14,074 nucleotides of DNA from the NCBI GenBank assembly GCA_039795615.1, contig JBDKLO010000160.1:1-14074 (forward strand), written 5' to 3'. This DNA is from UBA6136 sp039795615. GTDB lineage: Bacteria > Pseudomonadota > Gammaproteobacteria > Methylococcales > Methylococcaceae. Below are positions 1 to 6,892 of the stretch, in pieces; the first letter of the stretch is position 1; each line of letters begins with the position of its first letter. The notes under the pieces were generated by a model that was not told where the DNA came from, did not search any database, and saw only the letters and a program-made list of their open reading frames with translations. Both the position numbers and the translations under genes were made by a program.

Positions 1-15
1 AAGTCATTGATATTA

Positions 16-92
16 TGGTAGCAACGGCGGGACTTGAACCTGCGACACCCGCATTATGAATGCGGTGCTCTAACCAACTGAGCTACGTTGCC
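16..92 (-). tRNA. Elongator tRNA-Met (anticodon CAT)
   Basis: Read on the minus strand this folds into a complete 77-nt tRNA with encoded CCA. The acceptor stem pairs GGCAACG with CGTTGCT, with a G-U first pair. The D-arm contains AGCTCAGTTGGTTAGAGC, the anticodon stem is CCGCA/TGCGG around the loop TTCATAA, and the T-arm contains GGTTCAAGTCC. The anticodon is CAT. The weak G-U first pair, rather than an unpaired C1-A72, and the overall likeness to E. coli metT-type genes mark it as the elongator, not the initiator. A CAT anticodon modified to lysidine (tRNA-Ile2) is the main alternative, but the general sequence fits elongator Met better. Confidence 0.93.
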
Positions 93-104
93 GTAAGACC
101 GCGA

Positions 105-134
105 ATTTTAGGGAATTCCACTGTAATCTGTCAA
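105..134 (-). promoter_or_regulatory. Sigma-70 promoter of the tRNA-Met gene
   Basis: On the minus strand there is a perfect -35 box TTGACA (134-129), an 18-base spacer, and a -10 box TAAAAT (110-105, five of six consensus). The expected start near 98 lies a few bases upstream of the mature tRNA end at 92. The stretch between the -10 box and the start is G+C-rich (TCGCGGT). That is typical of stable-RNA promoters under stringent control. The boxes are seen directly; the regulation is inferred. Confidence 0.72.
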
Positions 135-147
135 ATACGAATCCACT

Positions 148-155
148 GGTGATCC
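148..155 (+). promoter_or_regulatory. Atypical ribosome binding site for yqaA
   Basis: There is no GGAGG-type core before the TTG start at 157. GGTGATCC at 148-155 does match eight bases of the sequence complementary to the bacterial 16S rRNA 3' end (AGGAGGTGATCC). It matches the downstream part of that sequence, so the equivalent of the GGAGG core would end at 149, seven bases before the start codon. That is a normal aligned spacing. It supports the TTG at 157, which is also the first possible start after the in-frame TAA at 124. Confidence 0.4.
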
Positions 156-156
156 T

Positions 157-606
157 TTGTCTTCATTTCACGATCTGATCTCCGGCGTCACAGGCCTATG
201 GGGGCTTTTTATCAGTGCGTTCATCTCATCCACCTTGGCGCCAGGGGGCTCCGAGGCCGTGCTAGCGGTGCTCGTCAATGCACGACAACATCCCCTCACT
301 GATTTACTGGCGATTGCCACGATGGGCAATACCCTAGGAGCGACCACGACGTGGTATCTCGGATTACTAGCTGCTAAGAAGTGGCCGGCAGATGTTCCGG
401 ACGATCCCAAGCGTCACCGGGCAGTCATGGCCCTGCGACGTTACGGGTATCCTGCACTTCTCCTGAGCTGGCTTCCTTTGATTGGGGATGGTTTGTGTTT
501 TGCCGCTGGGTGGTTACAACTGTCATTTTGGACTTCTACGCTGATCATAGGAGTGGGCAAGTTTCTGCGTTATCTTGTAGTTGCCCTCCTGATTCTTCAA
601 TTTTAG
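157..606 (+). CDS. yqaA: YqaA-family (DedA/VTT-like) inner membrane protein
   Basis: A 149-residue hydrophobic protein that closely resembles E. coli YqaA (about 142 residues), a small member of the DedA/SNARE-associated superfamily. Family landmarks are present: the re-entrant motif STLAPGGSE (residues 25-33) with P29, G30 and E33, then GNTLG (57-61), RRYG (94-97), SWLPLIGD (104-111), AGW (117-119) and the C-terminal GKFLRY (134-139). Three to four membrane segments are expected, near 10-28, 33-70, 98-120 and 125-147. DedA-type proteins are linked to membrane lipid or proton-motive homeostasis, but YqaA itself has no settled function. The start is TTG; no ATG or GTG lies in frame upstream before a stop. 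glgP begins 24 bases after its stop, so the two are probably co-transcribed. I found no convincing forward promoter between the tRNA and this gene. Confidence 0.88.
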   Translation: MSSFHDLISGVTGLWGLFISAFISSTLAPGGSEAVLAVLVNARQHPLTDLLAIATMGNTLGATTTWYLGLLAAKKWPADVPDDPKRHRAVMALRRYGYPALLLSWLPLIGDGLCFAAGWLQLSFWTSTLIIGVGKFLRYLVVALLILQF

Positions 607-630
607 TGGCCGCTTTAGGATGTCCCCTGA

Positions 631-3123
631 ATGACGATTGAAATAGGTCATGCACCTGCACCTTCCGACTTGGATGTTGCCCAGCTTGAAAAACACATCG
701 TTCGAGGGTTGATCTTTCTCCTCGGGAAAGACCCCATCGAGACTCAGCAGCGCGACTGGTTTCAGGCGGTGGCCTATGTAGTCCGTGACGCCCTGATTGC
801 GCAGTGGATGGAATCCATGCGCAGTTATTACCTCAACGATGCCAAAAGGGTCTACTACCTCTCCATGGAATTCCTCATGGGCAGAACCCTCGGCAACGCC
901 ATTTCAAATCTCCGAGCCACCGATCGGTTCAGGGTGGCTCTTGAAAACGTGGGCCTACGCCTTGAGGATCTTGAGGCTGTAGAGGCTGAAGCAGGGCTGG
1001 GTAATGGGGGACTGGGTCGGCTTGCAGCCTGCTTTATGGATTCTCTGGCATCGTTGAATATGCCTGGATTCGGGTACGGAATCCGTTATGAATATGGACT
1101 CTTTACCCAGGCGATTGATCAGGGCTGGCAGGTTGAGCATCCGGACAATTGGCTGCGCTGGGGCAACCCTTGGGAGTTTCCACGTACCGATGTGCAGTAT
1201 CGCGTTCAGTTTGGGGGAGACATTGAAACCATCACTGAAGCTGAAGGCACTGTGCGATATCGGTGGATCAATACCGATGACGTCATGGCGATGGCCTATG
1301 ACACCCCCATCCCGGGTTATGGAGGCCATACCGTCAACAACCTCAGACTCTGGTCAGCCAAAGCCACCAGTGACTTTGATCTTCGCTATTTCAACGAGGG
1401 GAACTACATTCGAGCGGTCGATCTCAAGAACCGATCTGAAAATCTCTCGAAAGTCCTTTATCCCGATGATTCAACGCTGGTAGGCCGGGAACTTCGTCTC
1501 AAACAGGAGTATTTCTTTGTTTCAGCGTCTCTTCAGGATCTGATCAAGAACTTTCTGCGTGATCCAAGAGAAATGGACCATCTTCCAAAGGAAGTCGCCA
1601 TCCAGCTCAACGATACACATCCTGCGATCGCCATCCCTGAGATGATGCGGCTCCTGGTTGATCAAATGCATCTGGCCTGGGACCGCGCATGGGGGATCAC
1701 CTGTCGCTGTTTTAGTTACACCAACCATACCCTGATGCCTGAGGCCCTCGAGACCTGGCCTGTGAGCTTATTGGGTCGCCTTTTGCCGAGACATTTGGAT
1801 CTGATCTATGAGATCAACCGCCGCTTTCTGGCAACAGTCGAGGCGCAATATCCCGAGGATCCTGATCTCATTCGACGGCTTTCCATTATCGATGAGGATC
1901 ACGGAAAACGTGTCCGTATGTCGCATCTGGCCATCGTAGGGAGCCATAAAGTCAACGGTGTTGCCGAGCTTCATTCCAAGCTGATGCAGTCCACGATTTT
2001 CAGGGATTTTGCGCGGCTTTATCCCGAGCGCTTCATCAATATCACCAACGGTGTGACGCCTCGCCGATGGCTCCATCAGGCGAATCCCAGCTTATCCAAA
2101 CTGATCACGGAGGCCATTGGCTCGCACTGGATCAAGGACCTTTCCGAGATTCATCGCCTTGAACCCTTCGCTGAAGATGCGGCATTCAGAGCGGCTTTCA
2201 GGGCCGCGCGTTTAGTCAACAAGGAGCGTTGGATCCAGTCTTCCCCCAAGGGATTGCCCGCAGGGATTCACGCTGACAGCCTTTTCGATGTGCAGATCAA
2301 GCGCATTCATGAATACAAACGACAGCTTCTGAACGTTCTTCACGTCATCGTCCGTTATCGGGAACTGCTTGATGGACGAGAGGACCTTCCAGCCCGGACC
2401 ATCATCATCGGCGGAAAAGCCGCCCCTGCCTATCAACGGGCAAAGCTCATCATCAAGCTGATCAATGATGTCGCAATGGCGATCAATCAGGATCCCCGAA
2501 TGGATGGGCGTCTGAAGCTCTTTTTCCTGCCGGATTATTGCGTCTCAAGAGCAATGCTCCTCATTCCGGCCATTGATCTATCAGAGCAGATCTCGACGGC
2601 GGGGACGGAAGCCTCTGGGACCGGCAACATGAAAATGGCCATTAATGGGGCTCTGACCATCGGCACCTATGACGGGGCCAACATTGAGATATTGGACGCC
2701 GTTGGGAAAGATAACTTTTTCCTCTTTGGAAAAACCGAAGAAGAGCTCGGCACCATTAAACGGCAAGGTTATGAACCTTCGACGTATCTTGATCGATCGG
2801 CACCCTTGAAGGCGGCGCTCGATATGATCGACTCAGGCTATTTTTCGCCTGATGATCCAGGGCGATTCAAACCGCTGGTCAACAGTCTTCTCCATGAGGG
2901 GGATCCCTTCATGTTATTGGCTGACTTTGAGAGTTATCTTGAACAGCAGCGGGCGGTTGACCAGCTCTGGCTTGATCCCGAAGGCTGGACCCGAAAGGCG
3001 ATTTTGAATATTGCAAGAACGGGACGCTTTTCAAGCGATCGGGCCATCGAGACCTATGCGCGTGAGGTTTGGGAGATTTCACCCCGGGCAGTGCTCCACC
3101 CGGGGAGTCATCTTCCGAATTAA
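631..3123 (+). CDS. glgP: Glycogen/maltodextrin phosphorylase
   Basis: An 830-residue, full-length GT35-family alpha-glucan phosphorylase. It is a cytoplasmic, pyridoxal-phosphate-dependent enzyme that cleaves glycogen or maltodextrin with phosphate to give glucose-1-phosphate. Visible family blocks, in order: YLSMEFLMGRTLGN, AGLGNGGLGRLAACFMDS (from 121), QLNDTHPAIAIPE, YTNHTLMPEALE, VNGVAELHS, ITNGVTPRRW, DVQIKRIHEYKRQ (553-565), GGKAAPAY, DYCVSRAMLLIPA, and the PLP-lysine block EASGTGNMK with the Schiff-base lysine at K668. The following block is YDGANIEI. No catalytic block is missing and length is normal. The ATG at 631 has AGGA ten bases upstream. It follows yqaA by 24 bases; no other glycogen genes are in the window. 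Sequence alone does not separate glycogen (GlgP) from maltodextrin (MalP) preference. The stop codon overlaps that of the converging small membrane protein gene. Confidence 0.95.
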   Translation: MTIEIGHAPAPSDLDVAQLEKHIVRGLIFLLGKDPIETQQRDWFQAVAYVVRDALIAQWMESMRSYYLNDAKRVYYLSMEFLMGRTLGNAISNLRATDRFRVALENVGLRLEDLEAVEAEAGLGNGGLGRLAACFMDSLASLNMPGFGYGIRYEYGLFTQAIDQGWQVEHPDNWLRWGNPWEFPRTDVQYRVQFGGDIETITEAEGTVRYRWINTDDVMAMAYDTPIPGYGGHTVNNLRLWSAKATSDFDLRYFNEGNYIRAVDLKNRSENLSKVLYPDDSTLVGRELRLKQEYFFVSASLQDLIKNFLRDPREMDHLPKEVAIQLNDTHPAIAIPEMMRLLVDQMHLAWDRAWGITCRCFSYTNHTLMPEALETWPVSLLGRLLPRHLDLIYEINRRFLATVEAQYPEDPDLIRRLSIIDEDHGKRVRMSHLAIVGSHKVNGVAELHSKLMQSTIFRDFARLYPERFINITNGVTPRRWLHQANPSLSKLITEAIGSHWIKDLSEIHRLEPFAEDAAFRAAFRAARLVNKERWIQSSPKGLPAGIHADSLFDVQIKRIHEYKRQLLNVLHVIVRYRELLDGREDLPARTIIIGGKAAPAYQRAKLIIKLINDVAMAINQDPRMDGRLKLFFLPDYCVSRAMLLIPAIDLSEQISTAGTEASGTGNMKMAINGALTIGTYDGANIEILDAVGKDNFFLFGKTEEELGTIKRQGYEPSTYLDRSAPLKAALDMIDSGYFSPDDPGRFKPLVNSLLHEGDPFMLLADFESYLEQQRAVDQLWLDPEGWTRKAILNIARTGRFSSDRAIETYAREVWEISPRAVLHPGSHLPN
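3082..3105. repeat. G+C-rich inverted repeat at the 3' end of glgP
   Basis: CCCCGGG (3082-3088) and CCCGGGG (3099-3105) are perfect 7-base complementary arms around a 10-base loop, lying inside the last codons of glgP. Either strand could form the hairpin. Neither side is followed by a T-run, so it is not a classical Rho-independent terminator. It could protect or help end the converging transcripts, because no other terminator is visible between the two operons. The repeat is seen; the function is speculative. Confidence 0.35.
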
Positions 3124-3419
3124 TCTTTGACGTTCGTCTTCAGTAGGGCGAATTTGTAGACGAGGAGGGCGGTCACCAATCCCACCAGAAGCCAGGAGTG
3201 CCCCATCATTCCCGCTCCAAATGCGGCCCGGTTAGCAGTTCCCTGGATGGCTGAGATATAAGGCTTAGAAATCGTTATCATCCAGCCCCACGCGGGTATC
3301 TGATAGGCCACAGCACCGACAATGGCCCACTGGAACCCACTGGCACCGAGACGGATTGCTGTTTTGTAGAACCAATAAGCAAATCCCATCGTAAAGAGGA
3401 CGGAAAGAAGCATCGCCAT
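3120..3419 (-). CDS. Small membrane protein of unknown function
   Basis: A 99-residue protein with three predicted membrane segments near residues 1-17, 29-50 and 66-89, a short central loop and a charged C-terminal tail. Notable residues are aromatic-rich: YWFYKTA (15-21), then QWAIVG (30-35), YQIPAWGW (39-46) and SKPY (51-54). I do not recognise a named family and assign no function. The ATG at 3419 is chosen over a TTG five codons upstream (3434) because a strong GAGGAG sits seven bases before this ATG. It starts 17 bases after the mxaL stop and is the last gene of the minus-strand unit, so it may work with the Mxa-like proteins at the membrane. Its TAA shares bases with the glgP stop at the palindrome TTAA. 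Confidence 0.75.
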   Translation of the reverse strand: MAMLLSVLFTMGFAYWFYKTAIRLGASGFQWAIVGAVAYQIPAWGWMITISKPYISAIQGTANRAAFGAGMMGHSWLLVGLVTALLVYKFALLKTNVKD

Positions 3420-3426
3420 GACTGAA

Positions 3427-3432
3427 CTCCTC
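3427..3432 (-). promoter_or_regulatory. Ribosome binding site deciding the small membrane protein start
   Basis: GAGGAG on the minus strand, seven bases upstream of the ATG at 3419 and just after the mxaL stop codon (3439-3437). The alternative TTG at 3434 would place this motif inside the coding sequence, so the motif argues for the shorter 99-residue protein. Confidence 0.75.
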
Positions 3433-3436
3433 AAAT

Positions 3437-4456
3437 TTATTTTGTTGTTGTCGCGTTCCCCGCTGTCCTTTCCTTTCTAGCCTTCCAGGGAAGGGCAGTC
3501 CGGAACGGGTTCGACGGAGTATGGTTTGAAGTTCGCATTCTGTGCTGCGAACGTTCTGTCCCGTAGGCAATGACGAAGAAAAATACAGCGCCAAGACCCC
3601 ACCAAACTCTTAGATCAGTCAAAGCCGGCCGAAGTTCCGCGAGATCCTCATCCAATAGTACCTTTATGAAGGCATCTGGCGTTGAAAGGGCATGAAAACC
3701 CAGCCCCGTAGTCGCTGACAGGCTTTTGAGATGCGCTTCATCCATCCAGGAGAGATAGGGCCCCTCGGTCGGTAAGGTCCGCACCTCGACCTTTTCTGAA
3801 TATACCGTGGTGGAGATCGGCGGTTTTTCAATATCGGCGTTTTCCCAGATGCCCTGTAGATGATTCTCCCGATCGTAGCGAGGGATGCTGACTGGGGCGC
3901 GACCGCCAACGCCCACGATCAGTCCTTTGAGCGCATGAGGCGGGCTGTCATATTGCGCCCTGACCGTTTGAGGGGGCGTTTCCTGACCATCGGTCAAAAA
4001 GATCAGCCGGGTTGAGGGATCCTTTTTAAGTTGTTCCCGGATGGCATGATAGAGCCCGATTTCGACATGCGTATCGGCTGACCAGGCCATCCGCCAGTCG
4101 ATATGTCTCAGGGCATCATCAATCACACTGAAGTGGCGGCAAATCTCCAGGGGTTCAAACAAAAAATGAACCGATTGCGTGGTGAACAACCCAAGGCCTA
4201 CTTCGGAGCCGCACGGGAGTTCATGAAGCGCGGCCAGAATCGAGGCCTTCACAAAGCCCAATCGATCTTCGGGATAGCCCGCCTGGTGATAGTCCTTCGC
4301 ATTCATGCTTTGGGTGATATCCAGGACGAACGTATAACGAAAGACGTGACGCGGGAGAGTCAGTTCGGGTTTGAAGATAACACCCAAGGTAATACAGAGA
4401 GCCAGGAGCACCAGCAATAATCGCCAGGAAAATCGAATCCTTGGCCAGTCCCTCAT
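3437..4456 (-). CDS. mxaL: MxaL-like VWA-domain protein (methanol dehydrogenase maturation type)
   Basis: A 339-residue membrane-anchored von Willebrand factor A protein. An N-terminal membrane segment (about 11-29) is followed by a VWA domain (about 40-190) and a second membrane segment (about 284-299), then a basic tail. The metal-ion site reads D46-x-T48-x-S50 within LDITQSMNAKDY, with T129 (SADTH) and D156 (LTDGQE) as the other expected ligands. The T in place of the first S and the ITQSM wording resemble MxaL. MxaL acts with MxaA, MxaC and MxaK in fitting calcium into methanol dehydrogenase in methylotrophs; the role here is inferred from family and order. The ATG overlaps the mxaK TGA by four bases (ATGA) and has AGGTGG upstream. 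A BatB-like VWA protein of a general MoxR cluster is the alternative reading. Confidence 0.8.
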   Translation of the reverse strand: MRDWPRIRFSWRLLLVLLALCITLGVIFKPELTLPRHVFRYTFVLDITQSMNAKDYHQAGYPEDRLGFVKASILAALHELPCGSEVGLGLFTTQSVHFLFEPLEICRHFSVIDDALRHIDWRMAWSADTHVEIGLYHAIREQLKKDPSTRLIFLTDGQETPPQTVRAQYDSPPHALKGLIVGVGGRAPVSIPRYDRENHLQGIWENADIEKPPISTTVYSEKVEVRTLPTEGPYLSWMDEAHLKSLSATTGLGFHALSTPDAFIKVLLDEDLAELRPALTDLRVWWGLGAVFFFVIAYGTERSQHRMRTSNHTPSNPFRTALPWKARKERTAGNATTTK

Positions 4457-5010
4457 GGACCGCCACCTGGGATAGTCGGCAAGGTCGCAAAAACACTGCC
4501 CTTATTGCCCTGAAAGTCGTTCTTGGGTCTTTCCTTGGGAGGGGGGGTGATGCGCTCTGCATACTCCAGATTGAATCGGGCTTGCCAGTTGGATGGATCC
4601 AGCGACAGTGACTCTCGGAGGTTATCCTTGGCCGCTCCCAAAAGAGTGTTAATTCGGATGTACTCGGAAAGTCCGTTTTTCTTCCAGATTTTGGCCGCAT
4701 CTTTGAGATAAAGCGAACCCAGGTTGTATCGAATCCGGGCCATCAACTCAGGCGGACTTCGCTCAAGGATGCTGCCATACAGCCGAATGGCTTCCAGAGG
4801 TTCGCGGCTTTCGAGCCAGTGGGCCCGGGCAAAAATCAATTCTGGTGACGAATCTTCTTTCAGGACGATCTGCTCCGGTGCATCCATCTCGGCATTGACC
4901 TCATTGATCTGGATCATGAGATGGATCGCATGGGAGGTGCCGGCGAGCATCACGAGAAGTGCGCTGCGAAGTATCCATGGGTGAAGTAGTCGTCTGATCA
5001 GGGCGTCCAT
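4453..5010 (-). CDS. mxaK: MxaK-like TPR-type membrane protein
   Basis: A 185-residue protein with one N-terminal membrane anchor (about 12-34) and a helical, TPR-like body. One helix pair covers residues 56-86 (ARAHWLESREPLEAIRLYGSI), a second starts near 90 (RIRYNLGSLYL), and a third lies near 122-153, ending in the TPR-like LDPSNWQARFNLEYA. The C-terminus is Pro/Gly-rich and probably unstructured. Size, topology and position between mxaC and mxaL match MxaK, a poorly conserved accessory protein for methanol dehydrogenase maturation. The start ATG at 5010 lies inside the end of mxaC (13-base overlap) and has a strong GGAGGT seven bases upstream. The stop TGA overlaps the mxaL ATG by four bases. 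The assignment rests mainly on context and the TPR-like body, since MxaK proteins diverge strongly. Confidence 0.72.
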   Translation of the reverse strand: MDALIRRLLHPWILRSALLVMLAGTSHAIHLMIQINEVNAEMDAPEQIVLKEDSSPELIFARAHWLESREPLEAIRLYGSILERSPPELMARIRYNLGSLYLKDAAKIWKKNGLSEYIRINTLLGAAKDNLRESLSLDPSNWQARFNLEYAERITPPPKERPKNDFQGNKGSVFATLPTIPGGGP

Positions 5011-5981
5011 TGACGGACCTCCAGAAGGTGAGCTGCCGTAAGGCCCAGCATCAGGACGAGGGCGCTGATAAAAAAAACGTTGCTCAGATCTTTTCGGGGA
5101 AGAAATTCCTGGTAGGGCAGCGGCAGATTTTCCAGCCTTTCAACTTCCTTGATGGCCTTTTCCATCGCGTCCGGGTTTTCCGCTTCAAAGGCCTTGTAGG
5201 GTACATCCAAGGATTCAAAATATGCGTTCAGGAAATACTCCGGCGTTGTGGACTCATTCGGATTGCTGGGTTTCTGAGTCAGCGGAGCACTGGTCGGATT
5301 ACGGAGATAGATCCAATAGAGCGTGGTTCCTGTTTCTTCAAAATTCTGTCGAAGCCGATCCCGCGTCTGCTCATCAATGCGTGCTGCCCCATCGCTGACC
5401 AGAAGGATAATCCGAGATCCTTCCTTGGGACGCTGGTTGAAGAAATCGAGGGCCATGGCAAGGCCTGGGGCAATATTTGTCACCCCGTGGCCTCGACCGC
5501 CTGCAGCAGCGATGGCCGCCTGTACCGCGACCCGATCATCGGTCAAGGGGAGAACATAGATCGGGGCCGCGGCAAAGGCGACCATGGCAAACAAATCATG
5601 CACGCGACGTTCGACAAATTCTGAAATGAGTTTTCTCGCCATGGCACTTTTGGATTCACTGGCCTTGGCCCCGAGATAGCGGCCGGTGAAATTTTCATTC
5701 ATGCTGCTGCTTCGATCGAGCAGCAGAACAATGTGGGCACCCGTGCCAATCCGGTCGACCGATTGCTCTCGTTCATAAGGCCCCGTCATCCCCAAAATCA
5801 ACATCAACAGAGCCGTGCTGGCCATGGCCCTGAGTCCACGATCGATCCAGTCCGACAAAGGGTCTTCGGGAACCATCTCCAACGAGGAATAAGGAATGGC
5901 ATCCTGACCCCGACGGAACCAGGGAATGAACGTCAGTGGCAGGAGAATCAATGCCCAAGGGGTCATTAAGCCCAGATTCAA
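4998..5981 (-). CDS. mxaC: MxaC-like VWA-domain membrane protein
   Basis: A 327-residue VWA protein in BatA/MxaC layout: membrane segments near 8-22 and 54-67, a VWA domain (about 83-290), and a C-terminal membrane helix (about 298-318). The metal-ion site is canonical: D89-x-S91-x-S93 (LLLDRSSSM), T168 (GVTNIAPGL) and D197 (LLVSDG). The domain should face the periplasm. In methylotrophs MxaC belongs to the set required to insert calcium into methanol dehydrogenase; here that role is inferred from order and neighbours. The TTG at 5981 is used because it overlaps the mxaA TGA (TTGA) and has a purine-rich GAGAGAAGAG before it. An ATG at codon 6 (5966) is possible but lacks a ribosome binding site. 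The 3' end overlaps mxaK by 13 bases. Confidence 0.82.
   Translation of the reverse strand: MNLGLMTPWALILLPLTFIPWFRRGQDAIPYSSLEMVPEDPLSDWIDRGLRAMASTALLMLILGMTGPYEREQSVDRIGTGAHIVLLLDRSSSMNENFTGRYLGAKASESKSAMARKLISEFVERRVHDLFAMVAFAAAPIYVLPLTDDRVAVQAAIAAAGGRGHGVTNIAPGLAMALDFFNQRPKEGSRIILLVSDGAARIDEQTRDRLRQNFEETGTTLYWIYLRNPTSAPLTQKPSNPNESTTPEYFLNAYFESLDVPYKAFEAENPDAMEKAIKEVERLENLPLPYQEFLPRKDLSNVFFISALVLMLGLTAAHLLEVRQWTP
5017..5022 (-). promoter_or_regulatory. Ribosome binding site of mxaK inside mxaC
   Basis: GGAGGT on the minus strand, seven bases before the ATG at 5010 and inside the last codons of mxaC. It fixes the mxaK start and suggests translation independent of, or coupled to, the end of mxaC. 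Confidence 0.7.
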
Positions 5982-6880
5982 AGCTCTTCTCTCTCTGCGC
6001 GGACACAGTGGCCGAGCAAGCTGATCATCTGAGCCAGTTCCTGAGGCTCAGGACTGAACGGATCCGACTCAAAGAAGAGGCGTCCTGAAAGGATGAAAAA
6101 ATCCTGGAGGGGGGCTTTCGCCGATTCAAAGCCCGGGTTTGCAGTCAAAAAGGCCGGTATATCCCGTCGAAACAGGGTTTGACCATAGGTGTGATCGAGA
6201 GCGCGATGCATCAGGCGCATTCCCTCCATGATCGTTTGAGGATCTGAACCCTCCCGAAAGGCGGCGCGGATTTTTGCCTGGCTACTTTGAAAGGGCCGAT
6301 AGCGTTTTTGCTGCAGATATTTTCTGAAAAGCATCAGGAGAATGATCAACAGCGCACCGCTAAACCAATAGGCCAATCGCTGGCTCGCCGGACGAATATC
6401 GATCAAACCGACCCCAAGGCCCTCATGGGGCTCAATTTCCTCATTGGTCAGATCAGGTGGAATGACCGGGACTTGAGTCAATGTCCAAGGATCCGTGGAC
6501 ACGGTAGATTCTGGATGGGCACGAAGACGAAATGACAAAGAGGGGATCGTCAGAAGTTCAGGCGCTTTAATTCCCTTGAATATTTGATAGTCCACATGCA
6601 GCCGTGTTTCATCTCCCTCCCGATGCGGATGCGTTTCGATGTGATACGCGCGAATCGATAACCACTCATTCAGCGGGCCAACTGGTGGCAGGGATGAAAA
6701 ATCGATCTCATCGCCCTTGAGTTCAAATCGGTAATCCATGGGCAAGATGTCACCGATGACATAGCCATAGTCACGTGTGACGGAAGGTTTTCCATGACGA
6801 GAGGCTTCATCGCCACGCCCCGTGCAACCGGCCAGCACCAACTGAACCAACAGGAGGAATGACGTCAGACCCAATCTCAC
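5978..6880 (-). CDS. mxaA: MxaA-like protein with lipobox and membrane helix
   Basis: About 300 residues. The N-terminal signal ends in a perfect lipobox, LAGC, so a lipoprotein signal is predicted. A periplasmic domain opens with RDYGYVIGDIL, a wording typical of MxaA. It is followed by a membrane helix (LAYWFSGALLIILLMLF, about residues 169-185) and a cytoplasmic helical tail rich in R/K near the membrane. MxaA is needed for calcium incorporation into methanol dehydrogenase; DUF4381 proteins of general MoxR clusters have a related layout. The GTG at 6880 is preferred because the GAGGA overlapping the pepN stop lies nine bases before it. A TTG two codons upstream (6886) has only three bases of spacing. 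It follows pepN closely and overlaps mxaC by four bases. Confidence 0.78.
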   Translation of the reverse strand: MRLGLTSFLLLVQLVLAGCTGRGDEASRHGKPSVTRDYGYVIGDILPMDYRFELKGDEIDFSSLPPVGPLNEWLSIRAYHIETHPHREGDETRLHVDYQIFKGIKAPELLTIPSLSFRLRAHPESTVSTDPWTLTQVPVIPPDLTNEEIEPHEGLGVGLIDIRPASQRLAYWFSGALLIILLMLFRKYLQQKRYRPFQSSQAKIRAAFREGSDPQTIMEGMRLMHRALDHTYGQTLFRRDIPAFLTANPGFESAKAPLQDFFILSGRLFFESDPFSPEPQELAQMISLLGHCVRAEREEL

Positions 6881-6892
6881 CCTCAAATTTCC

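Noticed and set aside
3420..3434. TTG at 3434 as the start of the small membrane protein
   Set aside because: It would put the strong GAGGAG inside the coding sequence; the ATG at 3419 fits that motif.
5010..5624. A 204-codon open frame on the plus strand opposite mxaC
   Set aside because: It is antisense to the VWA gene with the canonical metal-ion site, and its composition is not that of a real protein.
6881..6886. TTG at 6886 as the mxaA start
   Set aside because: It is only three bases from the GAGGA motif. The GTG at 6880 has nine-base spacing. The choice changes the protein by two residues.
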